Assembly: GCF_030506325.1 (NCBI RefSeq)
Contig: NZ_CP120683.1
Coordinates: forward strand, 868,001-932,000
Length of the DNA stretch: 64,000 nt
Direction of reading: 5' to 3'
Origin: Tunicatimonas pelagia
GTDB taxonomy: Bacteria; Bacteroidota; Bacteroidia; Cytophagales; Cyclobacteriaceae
Made by a program: the position numbers and the translations under genes. Every line of letters begins with the position of its first letter. Positions within the stretch are counted from its first letter, which is position 1. The notes beneath the pieces are model-generated. The model did no database searches, was not told where the DNA came from, and worked only from the letters and a program-made list of their open reading frames with translations. This document shows positions 36,255 through 44,899 of the stretch, in pieces.

Positions 36255-36704
36255 ATGAAGAATTACGGTATTTTGGTATTGACTATTTGGATTGTCGCAT
36301 GCAAGGAAGATGAAAATGCTGCAGTGCTTCCGTTTGACCAAGGCTCCTACGAATGCTTTGTAGAAAGCTCCCAAGACACCACACAACTGGCCAACCAACT
36401 TTTGGGAACGTGGCAGTGGGAGTACGTTAGCTGTTTTTGGACTCCCGAGCAAGCTAATGATCAAGCTCATCGCGGACTAACGATAGTATTTCAAGCGGAT
36501 AAACAGCTAGAGGTTAGGCAAGATGGCCAGCTTGTTCAAACTTCATCTTGGTCGTTTGAACCTAATGATTCTATTTTTTACGAATTACAAGTAGAACCAC
36601 CTGTGATTCAACTCTACGGTAGTATTGAACTGTGCGATAGCATAGTAACTTTTGAAGACGCTTACCGCGACGGTTGTACCAATATCTTTACAAAGACTAG
36701 ATAG
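36255..36704 (+). CDS. Lipocalin-like small lipoprotein
   Basis: 149 residues from the ATG at 36255 (a GTG at 36240 would overlap the previous stop). The signal ends LTIWIVACKEDEN. The core LANQLLGTWQWEYVSCFW, LTIVFQADKQLEVRQDG, SWSFEPNDSIFYELQ and CDSIVTFEDAYRDGC is typical of lipocalin-like proteins in Bacteroidota that estimate text such as LxGTWxW. The ligand is unknown. Confidence 0.7.
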   Translation: MKNYGILVLTIWIVACKEDENAAVLPFDQGSYECFVESSQDTTQLANQLLGTWQWEYVSCFWTPEQANDQAHRGLTIVFQADKQLEVRQDGQLVQTSSWSFEPNDSIFYELQVEPPVIQLYGSIELCDSIVTFEDAYRDGCTNIFTKTR

Positions 36705-36705
36705 T

Positions 36706-37095
36706 ATGATGCGACTCATTGTTGTTTTGCTTAACCCGGTAGCTTTTGTGGTAATATTTACTGCCTGCTCAGAAGAAGTCTCGTCCACTTTTGTAAGAGT
36801 TGTTAATAGCAGTAATACTACATTTGATGAAACCAGTATACCGACTATTGGCGAGAGTAAAACGTTTGGTGCACTAGCACCGGGAAGTACTTCTGCCTAT
36901 CTGGAACCAGCCGTTTCTCCCGACAAATTTTTGCACCTGTATATTCGCTTGGGTAACGATACTATTCCTCCAACGTTTGTGTACGCCGATCTGCTTCCGC
37001 CTACTTCTCTCCCATCAGGACATTATACTTATGAAGTTACTCTGCACGAAGCAGATGAAAAAACCTATTACAGCACTCTACTTCTCAACAATTAA
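36706..37095 (+). CDS. Small lipoprotein, paralogue of the protein at 35866-36240
   Basis: 129 residues from the ATG at 36706, 1 base after the previous stop; the open frame extends upstream to 36652 within the previous gene, which is rejected. The signal ends VVIFTACSEE. It shares FVRVVN, LAPGST and LGNDT phrases with the first gene of the series, indicating duplication around the lipocalin-like gene. Confidence 0.7.
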   Translation: MMRLIVVLLNPVAFVVIFTACSEEVSSTFVRVVNSSNTTFDETSIPTIGESKTFGALAPGSTSAYLEPAVSPDKFLHLYIRLGNDTIPPTFVYADLLPPTSLPSGHYTYEVTLHEADEKTYYSTLLLNN

Positions 37096-37106
37096 CGTAC
37101 AACGCC

Positions 37107-37571
37107 ATGAAAAAGCTACTACTTCTACTCTTCGTGCTTGTGGCTGCCTGCCAAGAAGAAGAATTCAATGCTAATACCCCGTCAGTAGATCAGTTTGTTA
37201 GATTATTACAGGCTGGCCAATACGATCGCAGTTAACCCATTCCTACCTTTCGTCCCGAGCAGGTACCTGATTTGCTTCGCTACGCTACTAGCTTAGAAGA
37301 CATTCCTGCTTTTCCAGTGAACCCAATATCTTCCCTCTATCAGGGAAATTTTCGTTTGGGCGAATGTCTATTGTGGACAATTGAGAGCATTCGCGTTGGC
37401 TACGGACAAGAACTTACCTCTGTTGAGCGATATCCTTCGCTGAATCCTATTTTGGTCAATTCTACCACTCAACGTAACGAAGGGCAATCAGCTACTGACG
37501 AAGAAGTATTGGAAGCAGTACAAGCCTACGCTGATTGGTGGAATGACTCCGCTTCTTTTGAGCAAAAATGA
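37107..37571 (+). pseudogene. DUF4943-like lipoprotein gene interrupted by an in-frame TAA
   Basis: The ATG at 37107 opens a lipoprotein signal (MKKLLLLLFVLVAAC) and reads 42 codons to TAA at 37233-37235. The same frame then continues for 111 codons to 37571 with matching family text: FRPEQVPDLLRYATSLEDI, FPVNPISSLYQGNFRLGEC and LLWTIESIRVGYGQE. Without the stop it is one 154-codon gene, the length expected of DUF4943-type lipoproteins. It may be a true nonsense mutation or a base-calling error. The GTG at 37272-type restarts would lack the signal peptide. Confidence 0.8.
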
Positions 37572-37792
37572 ACTATCAATCCATTAGAAGACACATCGCT
37601 TACTTGGCGGTAAAACGGCGTAGATTTTCTTCGCTGCGAAATTGCTAGACGGTTCTTTTAGTCAACACGCTTTACGAATCATGTTCTGGGCAGCTAGTAA
37701 CAATAACTGAAAATTGAGCAGGGATACTAAGTAGTTGAAAACAAATGGTTGGTAGCTCAAAGTCTTTCACTTTTCTATTATCAATTGAATTA

Positions 37793-38677
37793 TCACCCAT
37801 CGACTTTTTTCCAATAGCGCATCAGCCCAGCTACGCTCATCCAGGAGGGATTAGCCGCTTCGTACTGTTGAATAGTTTCCTCGTCCGCTCCTTTAGTCCG
37901 AAGCTGGCTAGCTACGTATTCTTGAAATTGAGGTACCAGCTCTTCGCGGGTTTCTCCGGTGCCCATTTTTCCCTTAATCCACTCAGCCCAATCTGTTAAC
38001 TGCTCTTCTAAATGTTCCAAGTGGGTATCTACATTTTCCACCCGACCGAAATGAGTGAGGTACAACGCCTGGGGGCTAAGACTCTTTAGCAGTTGGATGG
38101 ACGTCTGCCAATCTTCCAAGTTAATATCGGGTGGTGGGCAAGGGGGTTCTACTAGTCCGCTATTAATCTGAACTCCGCCTACATCGCCAGTAAATATAAC
38201 ATCAGCTAACTGGTACGCAATATGATGAACAGCATGACCCGGCGTATGATGAGCGATTATTTTGGTATCACCAAAAGTAAGTTCAGTTTTATCTTCTATT
38301 GCTTGCAGTTGACTTTCCGCAATAGGTTGCATTTTACCCCATAGCCGACTCATCTCATCTTGATAAATTCGCTTAGCCGAATCCCAGAGCTTCTGTGGGT
38401 TGGCCAAATGCTTAACTCCGAACGGGTGAACATAGATGGTTGCTCCTTGCTTAGCTAATGCCCAAGCTGCTCCAGCATGGTCGAAGTGAATATGCGTTAG
38501 CATAACGTGCTGAATATCAGCCATATCAAATCCCGCTTTATTAATTGCTTGCTGAAGATTAGAATACGTGGAATACGGCCCAGTTTCGATAAGAATTGGC
38601 CCATCAGAAGTTTCTACTAAAAAGCTAGCAATCGCTTGAGGAATGTCTAGGAATTGTAAGTCGAGGATGTGAATCAT
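37793..38677 (-). CDS. MBL-fold metallo-hydrolase
   Basis: 294 residues. The metal-binding motif is THIHFDHAG, with further ligands in HHTPGHAVHHIAY, FTGDVGGV and LTHFGRVENV. It belongs to the glyoxalase-II-like branch of metallo-beta-lactamase-fold hydrolases, often thioesterases or lactonases. Cytoplasmic, no signal. Stands alone. Confidence 0.9.
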   Translation of the reverse strand: MIHILDLQFLDIPQAIASFLVETSDGPILIETGPYSTYSNLQQAINKAGFDMADIQHVMLTHIHFDHAGAAWALAKQGATIYVHPFGVKHLANPQKLWDSAKRIYQDEMSRLWGKMQPIAESQLQAIEDKTELTFGDTKIIAHHTPGHAVHHIAYQLADVIFTGDVGGVQINSGLVEPPCPPPDINLEDWQTSIQLLKSLSPQALYLTHFGRVENVDTHLEHLEEQLTDWAEWIKGKMGTGETREELVPQFQEYVASQLRTKGADEETIQQYEAANPSWMSVAGLMRYWKKVDG

Positions 38678-38735
38678 AAATCAAGAGTATTATCGCTTGA
38701 ATTCAAGGTAGCAGTAAGCTTGATGAATTGCAATA

Positions 38736-39491
38736 CTAAATATAGCCCGCTGCCCAGTAGGCGATAGTACCTACCATTTCCCGGATCACTACCTCAAAGT
38801 TACCGATTGCCCGGGAGTTCGGAATAATTAGCCAGTCGGGAGTAAACTGGGGGTCTTTACTTCGCATACTCACCGAAAAAACATCAGTGGGCACGTCTGC
38901 TTTATCGAAGCAAGCCTTAGCCCGGCGCATGTGGTAGGCCGAAGTAATCAATAATACTTTGGAAGTAATGCTATTTTCTCGCAGTACATTTTGGCTATTC
39001 AATGCATTCTCACGCGTATTGCGGGAATCAGCTTCTACCAGAATATCCTCTTCAGGAACTTGGGCGTTGCGTAAAATTCGCTTTAGGGAAATCGCTTCCG
39101 GAATACTATCTACCAGTATTTTTCCCGAGCCACCGCTGAGCAAAATCTTTTCAATTTTACCCGCCCGGTAGAGCTGAATAGCGTGTAAAATACGGTCAGC
39201 ATCGCCGGTTACATGACTGCGGTCTCTTGGCTCTTTATCGATAGTAATACCGCCTAACACTACTCCTACCGGATACTGAGGCAGTGAAGCAATTGGCTCA
39301 GGTGGGGTCTCCCAAACTAGAAGCAACAGGTTGCTCAGAAAAGTATTGGTGAACAATAGCAACAATGAGAACCCAACAGCGAAGAATAATTTGCGGTGCC
39401 GTTTCCAGAAAATACAAAGCACAAATGCCAGCATCACCAGCGTGACGGGCATTACCAGAAAATACAGCGTTTTGGAGAGGAGGAAGAACAA
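38736..39491 (-). CDS. YdcF family (DUF218) membrane protein
   Basis: 251 residues. Two N-terminal membrane segments (about 7-28 and 36-58), then the DUF218 domain: VVLGGITID, DRILHAIQLYRAGKIEKILLSGG in parts, EADSRNTRENALNS, and ITSAYHMRRAKACFDKA. The family includes SanA/YdcF proteins with roles in envelope barrier function or lipid carrier metabolism. The real substrate is unknown. Confidence 0.92.
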   Translation of the reverse strand: MFFLLSKTLYFLVMPVTLVMLAFVLCIFWKRHRKLFFAVGFSLLLLFTNTFLSNLLLLVWETPPEPIASLPQYPVGVVLGGITIDKEPRDRSHVTGDADRILHAIQLYRAGKIEKILLSGGSGKILVDSIPEAISLKRILRNAQVPEEDILVEADSRNTRENALNSQNVLRENSITSKVLLITSAYHMRRAKACFDKADVPTDVFSVSMRSKDPQFTPDWLIIPNSRAIGNFEVVIREMVGTIAYWAAGYI

Positions 39492-39501
39492 ACACTTTTT
39501 A

Positions 39502-39565
39502 GTTTTGAGTTCTGGGTTTAGAGTTTTGGCTCAAAATAGACAATCCAAAACTCTAAACTCAAAAC
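39502..39565. repeat. Long bulged inverted repeat between asnS and the YdcF gene
   Basis: GTTTAGAGTTTTGG (39516-39529) pairs perfectly with CCAAAACTCTAAAC (39545-39558); after a 6-base bulge GTTTTGA pairs with TCAAAAC. A 15-base loop and no T-run. The arms are themselves made of the repeated word AAACTC. Confidence 0.6.
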
Positions 39566-39576
39566 ATGCCACTATT

Positions 39577-41031
39577 CTAAAATTCTGCATTCTGGGGGGT
39601 ACGCGGAAATGGAATTACATCGCGGATATTTTGCATGCCGGTGATGAACATAACTAGTCGCTCGAGACCAATGCCAAAACCACTGTGCGGAGCCGTTCCG
39701 AACTTACGGGTTTCCAGATACCACCACATTTCTTTTTCAGGAATATCCATCTCCGCCATACGTTGCTGCAACTTGTCTAACCGTTCCTCTCGCTGCGAGC
39801 CACCAATAATCTCGCCAATACCTGGGAACAATACATCCATCGCCGCCACTGTTTGGTTGTCTTCATTTTGCCGCATATAAAATGCTTTGATCTGCTTGGG
39901 GTAATTATACAAAATGACTGGCTTCTTAAAATGCTTTTCTACTAAAAATCGCTCGTGCTCCGATTGCAGGTCAGCCCCCCACGTATCAATCAAAAACTGG
40001 AACTTCTTCTTCTTGTTAGGCTTAGAATTACGCAGAATATCAATGGCTTCGGTGTAAGTAATTCGCTCAAAGTCATTATCTACTACCAACTGTAACCGCT
40101 CCAGTAGCGACATATCGCTGCGTTCTTCTTTTTTCTTATTCTTCTCTTCGTCCAGTTGTCGCTGGTTCAGAAATTCTAAATCATCAGCGTAGTTATCTAA
40201 AGCGAAACGAACCAAGTATTGCACAAATTCTTGGGCTAGTTGCATGTTATCGTCCAGATCATAGAATGCCATTTCCGGCTCTACCATCCAGAACTCAGCC
40301 AGATGACGGGAGGTGTTGGAGTTTTCTGCCCGAAAGGTTGGGCCAAACGTGTATACATCCGAAAGAGCCAGTGCTCCCAGTTCAGCCTCCAACTGCCCCG
40401 AAACAGTCAGACTGGTTTCTTTACCGAAAAAATCCTGGCTGTAATCTATCTCTCCTTCTTCGTTGAGCAGAGGTTTCTTAGCATCTAAGGTAGTTACCCG
40501 AAACATTTCTCCGGCCCCTTCGGCATCTGAGCCAGTAATGAGTGGGGAATGTAAATTGAAGAATCCTCGCTTATGAAAAAACTGATGAATAGCGAAGGTC
40601 ATGGCATGGCGCAACCGGAACACCGCCCCAAACGTGGCCGTGCGAGGGCGCAGGTGGGCAATCTCCCGCAAAAACTCAAATGAATGCTTTTTGGGCTGTA
40701 GTGGATATTCTTCCGGATCAGCTTCCCCCAAAATATCAATGCTTTCCGCCGGTAGTTCCACTGCCTGCCCCTGCCCCTGAGAGGCGGCTAATGTGCCCGT
40801 TACGGCTAAACAAGCACCGGTACTAATTCGGCGAAGAATATCTTCATCAACCTGCTCTGGGTTAGCCACTACCTGTAAGTTGCGAACGGTCGACCCATCG
40901 TTAAGGGCAATAAAATTCACGTTCTTGCTACCCCGTTTAGTGCGTACCCATCCCTTTACTACTACTGATTTTCCTACCGCTGCCTCACCTTCTTCTAAAA
41001 CTTGTTTGATTTTCCACCGTAAGTTTTGCAT
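39577..41031 (-). CDS. asnS: Asparagine--tRNA ligase
   Basis: 484 residues. The N-terminal OB-fold anticodon domain (about 15-110, [23 protein letters not shown] in parts) is followed by the class II core: [27 protein letters not shown], motif 2 [24 protein letters not shown] read in parts, and motif 3 [15 protein letters not shown]. The NTSRHLAEF sequence and the length indicate asparaginyl rather than aspartyl specificity. Cytoplasmic translation enzyme. Confidence 0.96.
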   Translation of the reverse strand: MQNLRWKIKQVLEEGEAAVGKSVVVKGWVRTKRGSKNVNFIALNDGSTVRNLQVVANPEQVDEDILRRISTGACLAVTGTLAASQGQGQAVELPAESIDILGEADPEEYPLQPKKHSFEFLREIAHLRPRTATFGAVFRLRHAMTFAIHQFFHKRGFFNLHSPLITGSDAEGAGEMFRVTTLDAKKPLLNEEGEIDYSQDFFGKETSLTVSGQLEAELGALALSDVYTFGPTFRAENSNTSRHLAEFWMVEPEMAFYDLDDNMQLAQEFVQYLVRFALDNYADDLEFLNQRQLDEEKNKKKEERSDMSLLERLQLVVDNDFERITYTEAIDILRNSKPNKKKKFQFLIDTWGADLQSEHERFLVEKHFKKPVILYNYPKQIKAFYMRQNEDNQTVAAMDVLFPGIGEIIGGSQREERLDKLQQRMAEMDIPEKEMWWYLETRKFGTAPHSGFGIGLERLVMFITGMQNIRDVIPFPRTPQNAEF

Positions 41032-41222
41032 ACTAAGACCAACGATTGATAAGTTGTGATTAAACGTTAAAACTACCCCGCTATAATGTTAGTTAATACC
41101 TTACGGATGTAGTAAAACAAGCCGTAAAGCAACGATAATTTGGTCTTTTTAACAAAGATTTGTGATAATATCATAAATTTACGCCTCGCTCGGGGGCTTA
41201 CTTTTTATTATGGAAAAATAAC

Positions 41223-42677
41223 ATGCAAAAGCTTGGTTTAAACCAAACCCTCAGCCAACGATTATCGCCGCAGCAGATCCAGTTTATCAAGCTGCTCCAG
41301 ATACCTACGGCTGAATTGGAAGCCCGTATTGAACAGGAACTAGAAGTTAATCCGGCCTTGGAAGAAGGGAGGGATAATGAGGAAGAAGTGCCAGTGACTA
41401 CTGAAGATGATTTTGCCGATAGTGAGCAGGAGGATTATTCAGAAGAAATTAGTGTGGAGGATTATCTGGCTGAGGATGAATTTAGCGGCTATAAAATGCA
41501 GGGCGACGGGTCTTACAACGACGAAGATGATAAAGATCTACCGATGCCCACCGCGGTTTCGCTGGTAGAGCAACTTACTACGCAACTCAATTTTCTTCGG
41601 CTTGATGAGCGACGCCAGCAAATTGGCTTGCAGCTTATCGGCAGCATTGAGAGCGATGGCTACATTCGTCGCGACTTAGAGGCCATCGTAAACGATTTGG
41701 CTTTTTCTCTCAACATTGATACCGATGCCGAAGAGCTAGAAGAGATACTAAGTAAGATTCAGCAGTTTGATCCATCGGGCATTGGTGCGCGTGACCTTCA
41801 AGAGTGTTTGCTACTACAGTTGGAGCGTAAACCAGAACACGACCGCTACACCCGCGTAGCTATCGATATTATTGAAAATAACTTCAAAGAGTTTACCAAG
41901 AAGCACTTTGATAAAATCTGCCGGAAGTTAGGCGTAGATGAAAATACCCTGAGGGAGGCGATCAATATTATTACCAAACTGAACCCTAAGCCCGGCGGAG
42001 TAGATACTGGTTTGGCTTCCCGAACTCAGTACATCGTACCTGATTATATTCTAACCAATGATAATGGTAAGCTCGAGCTAACGCTAAACTCTAAAAACGC
42101 TCCGGAACTGAAAGTCAGTCGTTCTTACTCTAACATGCTTCAGGCTTATGACAAGAGCAACAAAAAAGATAAAAAGCTGAAGGAAGAGGTTTCTTTTGTA
42201 AAGCAAAAGCTCGATTCGGCTAAGTGGTTTATTGATGCCATTAAGCAGCGGCAGAACACCTTGCTTAATACCATGGAAACCATTGTGAAGTATCAGTACG
42301 ATTTCTTTTTGACTGGCGATGAAAGTAACCTCCGCCCGATGATCTTGAAGGATATTGCCAATGAAATTGGAATGGATATATCCACTGTTTCGCGGGTTGC
42401 TAACAGCAAATCGGTGCAAACGGAGTACGGCACCTACCTATTGAAGTACTTCTTTTCCGAAGGTATCGCTACTGACTCAGGAGAGGATGTCAGCAGCCGA
42501 GAAGTAAAAAATTACTTGAAAGAGCTGGTAGATAATGAGGATAAGCGCAAGCCACTTTCGGACGATAAGTTAGAAAAGCTCCTCAAAGATAAAGGGTATA
42601 ATATTGCCCGACGCACGGTAGCTAAGTATCGGGAGCAACTGCAGATTCCGGTAGCCCGATTAAGAAAAGAACTTTAA
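41223..42677 (+). CDS. rpoN: RNA polymerase sigma-54 factor
   Basis: 484 residues. Region I (about 1-45: LGLNQTLSQRLSPQQIQFIKLLQIPTAEL, Gln-rich) contacts enhancer-binding proteins; an acidic region II follows (about 50-105). The core-binding domain contains FDPSGIGARDLQECLLLQL, and the helix-turn-helix is followed by the RpoN box ARRTVAKYREQL (about 464-475). It needs an AAA+ activator to open promoters. It shares the TAATG stop/start with the next gene. Confidence 0.97.
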   Translation: MQKLGLNQTLSQRLSPQQIQFIKLLQIPTAELEARIEQELEVNPALEEGRDNEEEVPVTTEDDFADSEQEDYSEEISVEDYLAEDEFSGYKMQGDGSYNDEDDKDLPMPTAVSLVEQLTTQLNFLRLDERRQQIGLQLIGSIESDGYIRRDLEAIVNDLAFSLNIDTDAEELEEILSKIQQFDPSGIGARDLQECLLLQLERKPEHDRYTRVAIDIIENNFKEFTKKHFDKICRKLGVDENTLREAINIITKLNPKPGGVDTGLASRTQYIVPDYILTNDNGKLELTLNSKNAPELKVSRSYSNMLQAYDKSNKKDKKLKEEVSFVKQKLDSAKWFIDAIKQRQNTLLNTMETIVKYQYDFFLTGDESNLRPMILKDIANEIGMDISTVSRVANSKSVQTEYGTYLLKYFFSEGIATDSGEDVSSREVKNYLKELVDNEDKRKPLSDDKLEKLLKDKGYNIARRTVAKYREQLQIPVARLRKEL

Positions 42678-43309
42678 TGGTACGAAGATTGGCGGTTTTA
42701 GGTTCGGTGTTCATGCACCCGTTATTGATGCCTACGTACCTCTTTGCCCTACTTTTTTACTACGCCCCCATCATCGTTCGGCCGGGAGTCTCTAATGCTG
42801 ACTACCTACTATTGGCTATTTTTCTCACTACCTTTTTAATTCCGCTAGTCTACGTTACCGTCTCTCGCTTTCTAGTTATCCGCAAAAACTATCTGGCCAT
42901 TATTTCCATGCCCACCCGACAAGAGCGAGTGCTGCCATTTTTCTTTATCAGCCTTTTTTACATGATTGTGACGTTCTTGTTTGTCTATAAGTTTAATGCC
43001 AGCCCGGTACTGAGTATTCTTTTAGCTGCTTTCACTGTCATCATCATCGTAGTTAGCGTAGCCACCCTATTCATTAAAGTAAGTGCCTACAGTGCCAGTA
43101 GCTGCGGACTTATTGGTTTTGTTATCGGATTAGGTGCAGAATACCCCCAAGCTTTTTTGGTTACCCCCTTAGTAATTATCTTGCTCATCAGCGGCTTAGT
43201 TATGTCAGCTCGCCTCTACATTGGTTCGCATAAACCGATAGATGTTCTGGTAGGTAGTAGTATCGGATTGATTATCAGCTTGCTTGCGGTATTTATTTTT
43301 ATTGCATAA
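42677..43309 (+). CDS. PAP2-superfamily-like integral membrane protein with altered active site
   Basis: 210 residues with about six membrane segments. The SARLYIGSHKPIDVLVGSSIG segment matches motif 3 of PAP2 phosphatases (R, H, D kept). Motif 2, normally K-I-S-x-H, reads KVSAYSASSCG, so the histidine is replaced by tyrosine. The protein may be a lipid phosphatase relative that has lost or changed its activity. The start codon overlaps the rpoN stop (TAATG). Confidence 0.75.
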   Translation: MVRRLAVLGSVFMHPLLMPTYLFALLFYYAPIIVRPGVSNADYLLLAIFLTTFLIPLVYVTVSRFLVIRKNYLAIISMPTRQERVLPFFFISLFYMIVTFLFVYKFNASPVLSILLAAFTVIIIVVSVATLFIKVSAYSASSCGLIGFVIGLGAEYPQAFLVTPLVIILLISGLVMSARLYIGSHKPIDVLVGSSIGLIISLLAVFIFIA

Positions 43310-43447
43310 AGTAAGTCTTCTTCGTGACCAATCTATTTTTAGTAATAAATAGCTGATGAGTTACGTGAATATTACGCTATCGGTCATTTCTCTTTAAGTG
43401 AGTCTTTTTACTCAATCATAGAATCTAGCATATAAATTATTTTATTA

Positions 43448-43476
43448 ATCAAATAATAGTTAAACTATTATTTGAT
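43448..43476. promoter_or_regulatory. Perfect 12-bp inverted repeat upstream of the P450 gene
   Basis: ATCAAATAATAG (43448-43459), spacer TTAAA, CTATTATTTGAT (43465-43476). All AT-rich with no T-run, so more like a dimeric regulator's operator (Crp- or TetR-sized half-sites) than a terminator. It lies about 120 bases upstream of the candidate -7 box. Confidence 0.5.
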
Positions 43477-43577
43477 ACTGCAATACCCAAAGAGTATTTA
43501 TCACTAATTCGCAAATCCCAAATACCCTTTGCCCAACAATACATTACATTGTGGGTATCTATAAAAGATGGAAGAAA

Positions 43578-43603
43578 TTGTTTGCGAGAGGCGCGTATAT
43601 TTG
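43578..43603 (+). promoter_or_regulatory. Candidate promoter of the P450 operon
   Basis: TATATTTG (43596-43603) is an exact match to the Bacteroidota -7 consensus TAnnTTTG, with TTG at 43578-43580 as a slightly close -33 element. It would give an untranslated leader of about 75 bases. Confidence 0.45.
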
Positions 43604-43686
43604 TTTTTAGTAACAAAGGAATAATTTTTCAGTCCGATCAGCTACCTACGTACTAATTTTTCATTCATAATAAACTATACCACCTT

Positions 43687-44886
43687 ATGGAAACACCAGA
43701 CATTTTATCACCCGAGTTTGCTGCTAACCCTTATCCTGTTTACCAGGAATTTCGTGACAATCACCCTCTGCTATTCCACGAAGGCATGAATAGCTACATC
43801 ATCAGTCGCTACGAGGATGTGGAAAAAGCCTTCAAAGACAAAGTATTTTCTTCGCGAAACTACGATTGGCAACTAGAACCCGTTCACGGTCGCACCATTC
43901 TACAGATGGAAGGCACCGAGCATTCCCGCCATCGCAACTTATTGAACCCGGCTTTTCGAGGGCGCGACCTCTTTGAAAAATTTGTCCCGGTCATTGAGAA
44001 AAATGCCCAGGATCTTATCGATAAATTTCCCCGGGATAAGAACGAGATAGATTTTGTCTCCCAGTTTGCTACTATCTTTCCCATTGGGGTAATTGTAGAT
44101 ATGCTCGGGCTTCCCAAAAGTGACCTTCCTAAGTTTCACGGTTGGTACACGTCTATTATGGCCTTTCTGTCAAATTTAACCCAAGACCCAGCCGTGACTG
44201 AAGCAGGTCTTAAAACCAAGGTAGAATTTGAGGAGTACATGCTGAAAATTATTCAGGAAAGAAGGGAAAACCCTGGTAGCGATTTGCTCTCCACGCTTTG
44301 CAATGCTGAGATTGACGGAGTTCGTATGACCGACCAGGAGATCAAAGCTTTTTGTAGTCTATTACTTACGGCGGGTGGGGAAACGACTGATAAAGCGCTT
44401 ACGCTACTCTTCAAAAACCTGATTGCCCATCCTGAACAAATGGAAGCGGTAAGAAACGACCGGACTTTAATTGACAAGGCTTTTGCCGAAACGCTGCGCT
44501 TTGCCCCTCCGGTACACATGATTATGCGCCAGCCCATTGAAGACGTAGAGATGAGCGGCGGCACAATTCCTGCCAACGCTACGGTAACTTGTTTGATTGG
44601 AGCCGCTAACCGTGATGAACGGCAGTACGAGCAGGCTGACAAATTTGACATATTTAGGTCTGAAATTGACCAAAAAAAGGCATTTACCGGAGCGGCTAAC
44701 CATACTGCTTTTGCTTTGGGGCGGCACTTTTGCGTGGGTTCTCTATTAGCCAAAGTTGAGGTAAATATGGCTACTAATCTAATTTTAGATAACCTGAAGA
44801 ATATCCAATTCAAGGATGGTTCTCCGCAGGAAGTTGGTGTGTTTACCCGCGCCCCTCAAGAAATGTGGATTACCTACGACCAATAG
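43687..44886 (+). CDS. Cytochrome P450 monooxygenase
   Basis: 399 residues, soluble bacterial type. The C helix carries HSRHRNLLNPAF, the I helix oxygen-activation motif is LTAGGETTDKAL (about 228-239), the K-helix ExxR is in FAETLRFAPP, and the heme-binding loop is FALGRHFCVGSLLAKVE with the Cys ligand at about residue 347. No reductase or ferredoxin gene is adjacent, so electron donors come from elsewhere. The substrate is unknown. It is followed within 14 bases by the GAF gene, suggesting one transcript. Confidence 0.95.
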   Translation: METPDILSPEFAANPYPVYQEFRDNHPLLFHEGMNSYIISRYEDVEKAFKDKVFSSRNYDWQLEPVHGRTILQMEGTEHSRHRNLLNPAFRGRDLFEKFVPVIEKNAQDLIDKFPRDKNEIDFVSQFATIFPIGVIVDMLGLPKSDLPKFHGWYTSIMAFLSNLTQDPAVTEAGLKTKVEFEEYMLKIIQERRENPGSDLLSTLCNAEIDGVRMTDQEIKAFCSLLLTAGGETTDKALTLLFKNLIAHPEQMEAVRNDRTLIDKAFAETLRFAPPVHMIMRQPIEDVEMSGGTIPANATVTCLIGAANRDERQYEQADKFDIFRSEIDQKKAFTGAANHTAFALGRHFCVGSLLAKVEVNMATNLILDNLKNIQFKDGSPQEVGVFTRAPQEMWITYDQ

Positions 44887-44899
44887 TCAACAATCGCTT

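Larger units (their letters stand above)
43310..43686. other. Intergenic region upstream of the P450 gene
   Basis: 377 bases with no ORF. It contains a perfect palindrome and a candidate promoter, listed separately. Confidence 0.6.
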
